Shown piece by piece: positions 9,222 to 17,843 of a stretch of DNA of 61,351 bases. The DNA is from SYIM01 sp041182885 (GTDB lineage: Bacteria; Pseudomonadota; Gammaproteobacteria; Burkholderiales; Burkholderiaceae_E). Each line of letters begins with the position of its first letter. Position 1 is the stretch's first letter. The position numbers and the translations under genes were made by a program. Under the pieces are notes generated by a model. That model worked only from the letters and a program-made list of their open reading frames with translations, searched no databases and was not told the DNA's origin. The stretch lies in contig JBMSQB010000013.1 of NCBI GenBank assembly GCA_049423065.1, positions 1 through 61,351 on the forward strand, read 5' to 3'.

Positions 9222-9770
9222 ATGAACACCAGCCCCGGGCTGTTCCAGCGCCTGACCGCTGTGCTTGCAGGCGCAGGGTCGGTCTGGATTGTCCTGGTCA
9301 TGTTTCTGGTCTGTGCCGATGTGGCGGGGCGCTACCTCATGAACCGGCCGATTGAAGGTGTGGCCGAGTTGGTGGCGCTCTCGATCGTGGGTATCGTGTT
9401 TTTGCAGCTGGCGCATACCCTCTCGGTTGAGCGCTTCATCCGGTCGGATGTGTTCATCCTGCCCTTGCTTCAGCGCAAGCCCCGCGCGGGCTATGCGCTG
9501 CAGGGCGTGCAGCATCTCATTGGCGGGTTGCTGTGCCTGATGATGCTGGTCTTTGTGGCACCCGTTTTCGTGGAGGCCTGGACCGAAGGTGAGTACGTGG
9601 GGACGGCAGGTGTGTTCACCGCGCCCAAATGGCCGGTTCATTTCATTGTCTGCCTCGGCGCGGGGCTCACTGCCCTTCAGTATTTTCTGCATACCTGGCG
9701 TGATGTCCGGGTGGCACTTGGCCATTTGCCGCCCCCGGTGCTGTCCGAGGAGGCACCCAGGCATGATTGA
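9222..9770 (+). CDS. TRAP transporter small permease, DctQ type
   Basis: Membrane protein of 182 aa with four predicted helices (about residues 15-37, 47-66, 92-115, 133-156), the length and layout of DctQ subunits. The loop motif DVAGRYLMNRPIEGVAELV is characteristic of the family. It links the periplasmic binding protein to the DctM channel. It starts 2 nt after dctP stops and reaches the beginning of the DctM reading frame, so the three are one operon. Confidence 0.9.
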   Translation: MNTSPGLFQRLTAVLAGAGSVWIVLVMFLVCADVAGRYLMNRPIEGVAELVALSIVGIVFLQLAHTLSVERFIRSDVFILPLLQRKPRAGYALQGVQHLIGGLLCLMMLVFVAPVFVEAWTEGEYVGTAGVFTAPKWPVHFIVCLGAGLTALQYFLHTWRDVRVALGHLPPPVLSEEAPRHD

Positions 9771-9802
9771 GCATATTGCCCTTGCTCAGGAAGGCGTTCC
9801 TC

Positions 9803-11122
9803 ATGGGCGCTGATGCCGTCATCGGGTTGATGTCGATCGCGGCCATCGTGATACTGATCCAGACCGGCATGCATGTGGCTGTTTCGCTCCTGGCCGTATC
9901 GGTGGCGGGGCTCACGCTGATCCGGGGCGACTGGGTCATTGCCGGCAACATGCTGGCCCAGGCGGCCACAGAGTCCATCGCCAATTATTCGTTTGGAACC
10001 ATCCCGCTGTTCGTCATGATGGGATTTTTCGTGAGCGTATCGGGTATTGGGCGCGACACGTTCGATGTGGCCGGGCAACTGTTCCGCCCCTTTCGCGGTG
10101 GTCTTGGGATGGCCACGGTTTCGGCCAATGCGGTGTTTGCCGCGGTAAACGGCACCAGCATTGCGTCAGCGTCGGTCTTCACCCGGGTGGCGGTTCCCGA
10201 GTTGCTGCGACTGGGCTATACGCCGCGCTTTTCGGTGGGTGTGGTGGCGGGGTCCTCGGTGCTCGGCATGCTCATTCCGCCCAGCCTTCTCATGATCCTG
10301 TTTGGCATCGTGGCCGAAACCTCGATTGGCGATCTCTTTACCGCAGGCATTGTGCCGGGACTGCTGCTCACGCTGGTTTACTGCGTGATGATTGGCGGCT
10401 TTGCCCGCTGGCGGCACCGATTCGTGTTTGTGGGCGATGGCGAGGTGGGCCGGGGCAACACCTTCATGCCGGTGTCGGTGATGATCGCGAAAGCGGCGCC
10501 CATCGTATTGCTGGTGGCTGCGGTGCTGGGGGGCATCTATGGCGGGGTGTTTACGCCGATCGAAGCGGGTGCGGTTGGAACGCTGTGCGCGATGCTGCTG
10601 GCCATGTTCAAGCGGGCGCTGGATCGCAAGACCATCGTCGAGATTCTGACCGAGACCGGAATCGTTACCGCGGCGATTTCTTTTCTGATCGTGGCCGCTC
10701 ACCTCTACGCCACGATGCTGGCCTCATCCGGGTTGCCCAATGCCATTTCCGGTTGGGTCCAGGCCAACGATCTGAGCTTCTGGACTGTGATGGTTGGCTA
10801 TCTGCTGCTGATTCTCGCGTTGGGCACCATTCTCGATTCGGGGTCCATCGTGCTCATCACGGTGCCGCTCGCCTTGCCCATTTTCACCGGCTTTGGCACC
10901 GACATCATCTGGCTGGGCGTGGTGACCGTCATTGCGGTGGAGGTGGGGTTGCTGACGCCCCCGCTCGGTGTCGCCTGCTTTGTCGTGAAGGCCAACCTTC
11001 AGCAGCAGGGCATCACGCTGAATGATGTATTCGCAGGATCGTTTCCTTTTGTGGTTGCCATGACGTTCACGCTTGTTCTGGTTACCGCATTTCCGCAACT
11101 CGCGCTGTTTTTTGTCCGATGA
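9803..11122 (+). CDS. TRAP transporter large permease, DctM type
   Basis: Very hydrophobic protein of 439 aa with about 12 helices and DctM landmarks such as SIANYSFGTIPLFVMMGFFV, GSSVLGMLIPPSLLMILFG and GLLTPPLGVACFVVK. It forms the Na+-coupled transport channel of the TRAP system. I prefer ATG 9803 because AGGAAGG lies 8 nt upstream. A TTG at 9767, overlapping the dctQ stop, would extend it by 12 residues and cannot be excluded. It completes the DctPQM set and is followed 11 nt later by an MBL-fold hydrolase, so the imported compound may be that enzyme's substrate or product. Confidence 0.92.
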   Translation: MGADAVIGLMSIAAIVILIQTGMHVAVSLLAVSVAGLTLIRGDWVIAGNMLAQAATESIANYSFGTIPLFVMMGFFVSVSGIGRDTFDVAGQLFRPFRGGLGMATVSANAVFAAVNGTSIASASVFTRVAVPELLRLGYTPRFSVGVVAGSSVLGMLIPPSLLMILFGIVAETSIGDLFTAGIVPGLLLTLVYCVMIGGFARWRHRFVFVGDGEVGRGNTFMPVSVMIAKAAPIVLLVAAVLGGIYGGVFTPIEAGAVGTLCAMLLAMFKRALDRKTIVEILTETGIVTAAISFLIVAAHLYATMLASSGLPNAISGWVQANDLSFWTVMVGYLLLILALGTILDSGSIVLITVPLALPIFTGFGTDIIWLGVVTVIAVEVGLLTPPLGVACFVVKANLQQQGITLNDVFAGSFPFVVAMTFTLVLVTAFPQLALFFVR

Positions 11123-11133
11123 GGGGGTAGGTC

Positions 11134-12129
11134 ATGGCTGCCTGGCAATTTCAAAAAGGGCTTCACGATCTGGGCAATGGGCTGTGGGCCTATCTTCAGC
11201 CAGATGGTTCCTGGGGGTGGTCCAACGCGGGCCTGATCGTTGATGGCGACACCTGCCTGCTGGTCGACACCCTGTTCGATGTGCAGCTCACGGGCGAGAT
11301 GCTGGCCACCATGCGGGCTGCCACGCCCGCGGCCCGGCGAATTCCCCAGGTGGTGAACACCCACAACAATGGGGACCATGTGTTTGGCAACCAGCTGGTG
11401 GCCGACTCCGAGATCATCGCATCGCGCGCCTGCGCTGAAGACATGGAACTGCGCCGCCCCGAGGACATGGCCGCAATGGTCAAGAACTGGCGCGAACTGG
11501 GTCCTGGTGCCCAGTTCATGCACGAAACCATGGGCCGGTATTTTCGCTTCGATGAGGTCCGGCACACGCCCCCCACGCGCACCTTCGAGGGGCGTCTCGA
11601 CCTGAAGGTTGGTTCAAAGGATGTGCACCTGATCGAGGTGGGTCCCGCCCATACACGGGGCGATGTGCTGGTGTGGGTCCCTCAGGACAGCACAGTCTTT
11701 ACCGGCGATATCGTGTTCATGAACGGTCACCCGATCCTCTGGGCGGGGCCTGTGAACAACTGGATCGCAGCGCTCGATCTGATGATGTCCTGGAATGTGC
11801 AGACGGTGGTGCCGGGGCACGGTCCGATCACCGACCGTTCAGGGCTGCAGGGGTTGCGCGACTACTTCGTGTATATCCGCGACGAAACGCGCAAGCGGTT
11901 TGATGCGGGAATGAGCGCGGAAGACGCAGCCTGGGATATCCGCATGGATGGATGGTCGCACTGGCTCGATGGCGAACGCATCGTGGTGAATGTGCACGTG
12001 CTGTATCGCGAGTTCGCCGGCATGCCGCTTGAAAAACGCGAGGAGGGCGAGGTGCTGCGGCTATTCGGGCTGATGCGCAAATATCGCTGCGAGAAATGCG
12101 GCGGCATTCATCAGCCCCAGACCACCTGA
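11134..12129 (+). CDS. MBL-fold metallo-hydrolase
   Basis: Protein of 331 aa with the metallo-beta-lactamase fold. The first metal motif is H77-x-N79-x-D81-H82 (THNNGDH), so the usual second His is Asn. Later ligands appear in GPAHTRGD (His and Asp) and VVPGHGP (His). The Asn form occurs in a recognised hydrolase subgroup (THxNGDH), so loss of activity need not follow. The C-terminus ends with a CEKC pair that could bind metal. It directly follows the DctPQM genes with a GAGGGGG ribosome site and probably belongs to that operon; a role as lactonase or thioesterase for the imported compound is inference. Confidence 0.88.
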   Translation: MAAWQFQKGLHDLGNGLWAYLQPDGSWGWSNAGLIVDGDTCLLVDTLFDVQLTGEMLATMRAATPAARRIPQVVNTHNNGDHVFGNQLVADSEIIASRACAEDMELRRPEDMAAMVKNWRELGPGAQFMHETMGRYFRFDEVRHTPPTRTFEGRLDLKVGSKDVHLIEVGPAHTRGDVLVWVPQDSTVFTGDIVFMNGHPILWAGPVNNWIAALDLMMSWNVQTVVPGHGPITDRSGLQGLRDYFVYIRDETRKRFDAGMSAEDAAWDIRMDGWSHWLDGERIVVNVHVLYREFAGMPLEKREEGEVLRLFGLMRKYRCEKCGGIHQPQTT

Positions 12130-12157
12130 GGGGCGACCAGGCCCGCGCCAGCCCTGC

Positions 12158-13258
12158 CTATCGCGGGGCGCGGCGTGTGGCAAGCAGAATGCCCGTGGTG
12201 TCAATGCCAAAGCCGTAGCCCAGCCGGAAATTGATCGGCGCGGCGGGGGCTTGCTCGAACAGTCGGGTAAGCGCGGGCTGGTGCATGTAGTCGAACATCT
12301 GAATGGGGCGGGTGTAGCGGCCAAACGGCGTGACCTGCCAGACGCTGGGGTCATAGCCCGCCAGCGGCACACCGGTGTCGTCCTGAAGAATGCGCACGCT
12401 CTGCTGCATGACCGTGGAGCGGATGCGCAGAAAATTTTCAGCATGCGGCAGGTAGGAAGCGCTTTTGAAGAAGGCATCCGACGGTCCCAGTCGCTCGATG
12501 AACTTGATGAAGGCGCCATCGGCGAGGCCGGCATTGGACAGATCGATGCTGAAGTAGAAAAGCTTGCGGTCGGCGGCCTTCCCGCGGTCACGGAAATTGA
12601 TTTCAATACCGTTCGGTCGCACGCGGGCCGGTACGGGGAGCGTGACCGTACCGCCGTCTTCCGTGAGGCCCAGGTGGCGCACCGAGGTGATTTCCATGCC
12701 GGAGCGGGCAAGAAACACATAGAGGAGCGGCATCACGCCGGAAAAGGCGTGCCCCTGCAGGTCTTTGAGCATGTCGGCGGTGATGAAGAAACTGGCATCG
12801 AGAATGCTGCGAAGCGACTCGCGCAGGTTCTCCAGCCCCCGCTGACGGTCTTCTGCCGACAGGGGGACAGGCTGGATCATTCGTCCGGGCGGCTCAAGGC
12901 CGGCGAGCACATAGGTGCTGGCGTCGGGAAAGAAATTTCGCGCATAAAGATAATCGGGTCCGCTGAACATGTAGAGCAGTGTGGGGCTGGGCGGGCCCAG
13001 GTGGGCTGCCGACCAGGCGCGAACGGGCTGAAGCTGCCGGCTCTCCAGCCGTGCCCAGGCCGCATTCATCTGCTCGGAATGTGTCGCCCACGCGGGTTCC
13101 TGGGTGAGCGCGTGGGTGCTTGACTGGGTATCCGGCGCGAGGCCCGCCAGATAGCGGGCAACATCGTTCTGGTGGGCGCCGCCCGCCTGGGCAACGGATA
13201 CGCTCAGGGTTGAGACGATGGCGATTGAAACAAGGCGAATGAAACGGGTCATGGTCAT
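12158..13258 (-). CDS. hypothetical secreted protein
   Basis: Protein of 366 aa that I do not recognise. It begins with a clear Sec signal peptide (basic MTMTRFIR, a hydrophobic stretch, cleavage near AQAGG) and should be exported. The mature part has a repeated use of FYFSIDLSNAGL-like mixed segments, few Cys and no obvious catalytic motif. I use ATG 13258; a second ATG at 13252 is equally possible, and neither has a strong ribosome site. It is encoded just downstream of UDP-glucose dehydrogenase on the same strand, so a role in the envelope or exopolysaccharide is possible but only inferred from position. Its 3' end meets the MBL gene. Confidence 0.6.
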   Translation of the reverse strand: MTMTRFIRLVSIAIVSTLSVSVAQAGGAHQNDVARYLAGLAPDTQSSTHALTQEPAWATHSEQMNAAWARLESRQLQPVRAWSAAHLGPPSPTLLYMFSGPDYLYARNFFPDASTYVLAGLEPPGRMIQPVPLSAEDRQRGLENLRESLRSILDASFFITADMLKDLQGHAFSGVMPLLYVFLARSGMEITSVRHLGLTEDGGTVTLPVPARVRPNGIEINFRDRGKAADRKLFYFSIDLSNAGLADGAFIKFIERLGPSDAFFKSASYLPHAENFLRIRSTVMQQSVRILQDDTGVPLAGYDPSVWQVTPFGRYTRPIQMFDYMHQPALTRLFEQAPAAPINFRLGYGFGIDTTGILLATRRAPR

Positions 13259-13333
13259 CCGAAACAACGGGTTGTCTCTACAAAATTCGGTTCCTGCGGG
13301 CGAGGGTACGCGGTTCTTCCGGTAGCGCACAGG

Positions 13334-14500
13334 TCAGTCTGACGCGAACAGATCCCGCGTGTAGACCCTGTCGGCGACATCGGCGATCTCGGGCGTTAGA
13401 CGGTTCGCCACGATCAGGTCCACCCGCTGCTTGAAACTTGCGAGGTCGTGGGTGACCTCGGAGTTGAAGAAGCGGGGTTCCTTCAGCACCGGCTCGTAGA
13501 CAATCACCTCGACACCCTTGGCCTTCAGCCGCTTCATGATGCCTTGAACGCTGCTCGCGCGAAAGTTGTCCGACCCTGCTTTCATCACCAGCCGGTAAAT
13601 GCCCACAATTTTCGGGTTGCGTTTGAGGATATCGAAGGAGACAAAATCTTTACGGGTGGTGTTGGCGGTGACGATGGCTTCGATGAGGGTTTGCGGCACA
13701 TTGGCGAAATTGGCGAGCAGTTGCCGGGTGTCCTTGGGCAGGCAGTAGCCGCCGTAGCCAAAGCTGGGGTTGTTGTAGAAGCTGCCGATTCGTGGGTCCA
13801 GGCACACGCCTTCGATGATTTCGCGCGTGTCCAGGCCGTGAGAGGCCGCATAGCTGTCGAGTTCGTTGAAGTAGGCGACCCGCATGGCCAGATAGGTGTT
13901 GGCGAACAGCTTGATTGCTTCGGCCTCGGTGCTGCCTGTAAAGAGCACCGGCACATCGGGCCTCAGGGAGGCCTCCTGAAGGAGCGCGGCGAACGCGCGG
14001 GCGCGCTCCGATTGTTCGCCCACCACAATACGGCTGGGGTACAGGTTGTCGTGCAACGCCTTGCCCTCACGCAGAAACTCGGGGCTGAAGACGATGTTCT
14101 GGGTACCGTGACGCTCGCGCGCGGCCAGTGTGAAACCCACTGGGATGGTGGACTTGATCACCATCAGCGCCCGCGGATTGACGGCCTTCACATCGCGGAT
14201 GACTGCGTCCACCGAGGCGGTATTGAAATAATTGGTGACCGGATCGTAGTCGGTGGGGGTGGCAATGACGACAAAGTCGGCGTCGCGCCATGCTTCGGCC
14301 CCATTGACGGTCGCCCGCAGCGTGAGCGGCTTGCTTTCCAGAAACGCGGTGACGTCGGCATCTTCGATCGGTGAGCGCCGGGCGTTCACCTGGTCGACCT
14401 TGGCGGCAACCAGGTCGACTGCGACCACCTCGTGGCGCTGCGACAGCAGCACTGCATTGGAGAGGCCCACGTAGCCCAGGCCGGCAACAGCGATTTTCAT
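13334..14500 (-). CDS. ugd: UDP-glucose 6-dehydrogenase (nucleotide sugar dehydrogenase)
   Basis: Enzyme of 388 aa that oxidises UDP-glucose to UDP-glucuronate with two NAD+. The N-terminal dinucleotide loop is VAGLGYVGLSNAVLL, STIPVGFT sits in the middle, and the catalytic Cys253 lies in FGYGGYCLPKDT. The length matches the short enterobacterial/streptococcal Ugd form rather than the 430-450 aa type. UDP-glucuronate feeds capsule, lipopolysaccharide or exopolysaccharide synthesis. It is followed 75 nt downstream by an unknown secreted protein; no glycosyltransferase is adjacent. Confidence 0.93.
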   Translation of the reverse strand: MKIAVAGLGYVGLSNAVLLSQRHEVVAVDLVAAKVDQVNARRSPIEDADVTAFLESKPLTLRATVNGAEAWRDADFVVIATPTDYDPVTNYFNTASVDAVIRDVKAVNPRALMVIKSTIPVGFTLAARERHGTQNIVFSPEFLREGKALHDNLYPSRIVVGEQSERARAFAALLQEASLRPDVPVLFTGSTEAEAIKLFANTYLAMRVAYFNELDSYAASHGLDTREIIEGVCLDPRIGSFYNNPSFGYGGYCLPKDTRQLLANFANVPQTLIEAIVTANTTRKDFVSFDILKRNPKIVGIYRLVMKAGSDNFRASSVQGIMKRLKAKGVEVIVYEPVLKEPRFFNSEVTHDLASFKQRVDLIVANRLTPEIADVADRVYTRDLFASD

Positions 14501-14586
14501 AGGAGATCAGTCAGGCTGAAAACGCCGAGATCATACCTCTGGTGATGGCGGGCTCGGGCGTGCATCGGCATGGCGCGCCCGACCAC

Positions 14587-15351
14587 TCATCCGTTCACCA
14601 TGCCCAGATTCATCACGATGCCGGTCAGCTGGCTCGCCCGGGGGGACGACAGATAGACCACCGCGTCGGCCACCTGCTCGGGATCGATTGCCGGGGTGGC
14701 GAGTTTGTCCCGGAACAGGTCGTCAACGCGCGACTCATCGCCATAGTGCTGTTTGGCCAGCCCGCGCTGAATGGTGTCGATCCGCTCGGTGCGGGTGGAA
14801 GGCGGGTGCACGCCCATCACCCGCACGCCATGCTTGAGCGAGCCCTGTCCGAGCGCCTTGGTGAAGGCTGCAAGCCCGGCGTTGGCGCTGGCCCCGCAGA
14901 TGTATTCGAAGGTCGGCCGCTCGGCTGCCATGCCGATCACGTTGGTGATCACCCCCTGGCCGCGGTCGCGCATCGCCACGAATGCCGCGCGCGACAGTGA
15001 AATGTAGGAAAACACCTTCAGTTCCCAGGCATGCCGCCAGGCGGGGTCATCCAGGCGGTCGAGTGAGCCTGCTGGAATGTCGCCCGCATTGTTCACCAGA
15101 ATATCCAGGTCGCTGCAGAGGGTGGCGGCGCGCGCCAGGTCGGCAGGGGCGCGGAGGTCGAGCGCGTGGGTGTCCACCTTGACCCGGTGCCTCGCCTCGA
15201 TCTGCCGCGCGAGCGCCTGCAGGGCGTCGCCGTTGCGGGCCACGAGCTTCAGCCCGCAACCTTCCGCCGCAAATGACCAGGCGCACGAGGCGCCGATGCC
15301 TTTGGAGCCGCCGGTGATCATCACGGTTTTGCCAGCGAGTTTGAGATCCAT
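14587..15351 (-). CDS. SDR family oxidoreductase with atypical active site
   Basis: Protein of 254 aa with a good Rossmann start (TGGSKGIGAS at about residues 14-23) and an NNAGDIPAG segment. The usual YxxxK is absent: aligned on the following helix (GLAAFTKALG), the Tyr and Lys positions are Gly and Asn, within YICGASANAG. This pattern occurs in a subgroup of SDRs, so the protein may still bind NAD(P) but use other catalytic residues. I chose ATG 15351 (AAGGA about 6 nt upstream); the longer in-frame extension to 15489 overlaps the start of the divergent FabG4-like gene. Its substrate is unknown. Confidence 0.85.
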   Translation of the reverse strand: MDLKLAGKTVMITGGSKGIGASCAWSFAAEGCGLKLVARNGDALQALARQIEARHRVKVDTHALDLRAPADLARAATLCSDLDILVNNAGDIPAGSLDRLDDPAWRHAWELKVFSYISLSRAAFVAMRDRGQGVITNVIGMAAERPTFEYICGASANAGLAAFTKALGQGSLKHGVRVMGVHPPSTRTERIDTIQRGLAKQHYGDESRVDDLFRDKLATPAIDPEQVADAVVYLSSPRASQLTGIVMNLGMVNG

Positions 15352-15487
15352 GGGAGTCCTTGAATGGAGAAGGGCGAGTACAGCCTGGTGCGCGATGATG
15401 CCCTGAAGTTCCGCTGGTCGGGGCCTGGGGTTTCGCGGATCTGGCTGGCGGGCGGGGTAGCATGGCTCACCCACAGGACGTTTCCCC

Positions 15488-16897
15488 ATGTCTGATGCTT
15501 ACCTGAACTTTGCGAATTCCCGGTTGGGCGCGGTCATCACGTCGGTCCTGGGCCTGCCACAGCCGCTGCCCCTGCGCCGATTCAGCCGTCACCAGCCCGT
15601 GCTCGACGGTGAGGTGCTGGTGGGGGCTGGTCCCCAACCGGCCCTTCTCGATTCGCTGGTCGCTTCATTTGCGTCCATGCAGGCGAAGACGCTTGCGCAC
15701 GACAGTCTTCCGCAGTGGACTGCGATCGCCAACGCAGCCGGGCTGATGTCGGGGCGCTGGACGGTTGGCGATGCCCCAGGCACGCGGGTCGATGCACTGG
15801 TGTTCGACGGCACAGGCCTGTGTGATGTCGCGGATGCCGAACCTCTCTATCACTGCCTCCACGACGCGATTCGCTCGGTGCGACCGAGCGGGCGGATCGT
15901 GCTTCTCGGACGGCCCCCCGGGGGGTGCGTGAACCCGGGCCAGGCGGTCGTTCAACAGGCGCTCGAAGGGCTGATGCGATCGGTTGCGCGCGAGGCGCGA
16001 CGCGGCATTGCTGTACAGCTTGTACGGATTGAACAAGGCGCGGAACCGGCGATCGAAGGCGCGCTCAGGTTTCTGCTGTCGCCTCGGAGCGCCTACGTGT
16101 CGGGGCAGGTGATTACCCTGGCAGCCCCTGGGGATTGGCCGCGCGCAGGGCTCGACTGGCAACACCCGCTCGCCGGTCGGACGATCCTCGTCACGGGAGC
16201 CTCGCGGGGAATCGGCGAGGCAATCGCGGAGGTGCTCGCCCGCGATGGCGCGCGGCTGGTCTGCCTCGATGTGCCACAGGCGGAGGCTGCGCTCCACACC
16301 GTGGCGAGCCGGGTTGGTGCCCGGGCAGTGGTGCTCGACATTACCGCGGCGCACGCGCCCGCCGACCTGGCAGCCCTGGCGGCAGACATGGGCGGCTGGG
16401 ATGGTGTCGTTCACAACGCCGGCATCACGCGCGATCGGACCATCGCAAGGATGCGGCCCGAGCTCTGGCAGCAGGTCGTGGCAGTCAACCTGCAGGCCCC
16501 GGCCCGGATCAATGACGCGCTGCTCGATGCCGGCGCCCTCAGGCCCGGCGCTCGCATTGTCTGTCTGTCGTCGATATCCGGGATCGCGGGGAACGCCGGG
16601 CAGACCAACTATGCGTTTTCCAAGGCGGGGTTGATCGGGCTGGTGCGCAGCCACGCCGCAGCATTTGCCAGTCGTTCGATGGCCATCAATGCGGTGGCGC
16701 CCGGTTTTATCGAGACTGCGATGACCGCCGCCATTCCGTTTGCAATTCGCGAGGCGGGGCGGCGAATGAACGCAATGTCTCAGGGCGGGCAAACGATCGA
16801 CGTGGCGGAGGCGGTGGCCTGGCTCGCGAGCCCAGCCGCGGCTGGTGTCAACGGGCAGGTGCTGCGGGTCTGTGGCCAGAGTCTGATTGGGGCCTGA
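15488..16897 (+). CDS. high-molecular-weight FabG (FabG4-like 3-oxoacyl-ACP/CoA reductase)
   Basis: Protein of 469 aa with a degenerate Rossmann-like N-terminal domain (about residues 1-215) and a C-terminal classical SDR domain: TGASRGIGEA near 235, HNAGITRDRT near 315 and the active site Tyr375/Lys379 in NYAFSKAG. This long two-domain layout matches mycobacterial FabG4 (Rv0242c, 454 aa), which reduces 3-oxoacyl-CoA and can work in the (R)-3-hydroxyacyl-CoA dehydrogenase direction. It is first in a plus-strand run with MaoC-, FadA2- and FadE5-like genes. AGGAC precedes ATG 15488 by about 9 nt. Confidence 0.9.
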   Translation: MSDAYLNFANSRLGAVITSVLGLPQPLPLRRFSRHQPVLDGEVLVGAGPQPALLDSLVASFASMQAKTLAHDSLPQWTAIANAAGLMSGRWTVGDAPGTRVDALVFDGTGLCDVADAEPLYHCLHDAIRSVRPSGRIVLLGRPPGGCVNPGQAVVQQALEGLMRSVAREARRGIAVQLVRIEQGAEPAIEGALRFLLSPRSAYVSGQVITLAAPGDWPRAGLDWQHPLAGRTILVTGASRGIGEAIAEVLARDGARLVCLDVPQAEAALHTVASRVGARAVVLDITAAHAPADLAALAADMGGWDGVVHNAGITRDRTIARMRPELWQQVVAVNLQAPARINDALLDAGALRPGARIVCLSSISGIAGNAGQTNYAFSKAGLIGLVRSHAAAFASRSMAINAVAPGFIETAMTAAIPFAIREAGRRMNAMSQGGQTIDVAEAVAWLASPAAAGVNGQVLRVCGQSLIGA

Positions 16898-16924
16898 CAT
16901 GCAGAGCGAACGGGGGCAAGGCGC

Positions 16925-17815
16925 TTGAAACAAATCGTGTTTGATCGTCCACCCGGAGCGTGGCGCCTGTTGCTGCGAGCCGCCGCGACCGCTTTCAAAC
17001 GGGGGCCCTCGGTGGATGCGCTGACGGCGGTCAGGCGCGTGCTGCCGGAGGTGGCGGTGCAGGCTCGGCATGTCGACACCTATCGCCGGCTATGCGGTTT
17101 CCCTGGGGACGGCGCGGTACCGCTCACCTACCCGCAGCTGCTTGGTTTTTCGCTCGTCCTCGACTATCTGGCCTCGGATGACTGCCCCTGGCCAGTGCTC
17201 GGGTTGATCCACCTTGGCAACCGTATCGAGCAGCGGGAGTCGATTGCGATTGGCGACGTGCTGCGGATCGAAGTCTGCACAGGTCAGTTGTTTGCCCATC
17301 CCAAGGGCCAGGTGTTTACGGTTGGGATGCAGGTGTTGCGGGCAGGCGTGCCGGTGTGGGTTGCCACTCAGACGCTGCTTCGACGAGGCGTGACGCATCC
17401 GGTGGGACCCGTCTTTGACGTCGCGGCATCGGATGGACCTGCCGCCATGGTCGACGCGCCGCCGCTCGAGCAGATTGCCTCGATCCCGGTGGCGGCGGAC
17501 ACCGGACGCCGGTACGCGCGGCTGTCGGGCGACTTCAATCCGATCCATCTGTGGCCGCTCACCGCGAAGCTGTTTGGCTTTCGCAGGGCGATCGCACACG
17601 GCTTGTGGTCGCAGGCGCGGGCGGTGGCGCAGCTGGGCCCCAGTATCGCGGGTGGGCGTTCGGTGCTCGATACACGGTTCATGGCGCCGCTGATGTTGCC
17701 CGCGCAGCCCTCGCTCTGGGTGGCTGGGGATGAAGGGCGCCTGCGGTTCGAGCTTCGTGATGCGGAAGGCGAGCGCGTTCACTTCCGATCGCTGTGGACG
17801 GGGGCGCGGCTATGA
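16925..17815 (+). CDS. MaoC/HtdX-like (R)-specific enoyl-CoA hydratase
   Basis: Protein of 296 aa, the size of a double-hotdog hydratase. The C-terminal hotdog carries the hydratase-2 motif GDFNPIH (catalytic Asp and His) followed by IAHGLWSQA. It should hydrate trans-2-enoyl-CoA to (R)-3-hydroxyacyl-CoA or catalyse the reverse. Length and context match mycobacterial HtdX (Rv0241c). The start is the TTG at 16925 with GGGGG about 8 nt upstream; a GTG four codons further in is an alternative. It lies 27 nt after the FabG4-like gene and 28 nt before the thiolase. Confidence 0.87.
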   Translation: MKQIVFDRPPGAWRLLLRAAATAFKRGPSVDALTAVRRVLPEVAVQARHVDTYRRLCGFPGDGAVPLTYPQLLGFSLVLDYLASDDCPWPVLGLIHLGNRIEQRESIAIGDVLRIEVCTGQLFAHPKGQVFTVGMQVLRAGVPVWVATQTLLRRGVTHPVGPVFDVAASDGPAAMVDAPPLEQIASIPVAADTGRRYARLSGDFNPIHLWPLTAKLFGFRRAIAHGLWSQARAVAQLGPSIAGGRSVLDTRFMAPLMLPAQPSLWVAGDEGRLRFELRDAEGERVHFRSLWTGARL

Positions 17816-17843
17816 TCCGCGCCGCTTCTTTCAGAGGGTGAGC

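Noticed and set aside
9763..9813. 16-codon ORF (ATG 9763) with a good AGGAGG site, overlapping dctQ end and dctM start
   Set aside because: The AGGAGG could also serve the TTG start of dctM by coupling; the peptide has no distinctive feature and the arrangement is explained by dctQ-dctM translational coupling.
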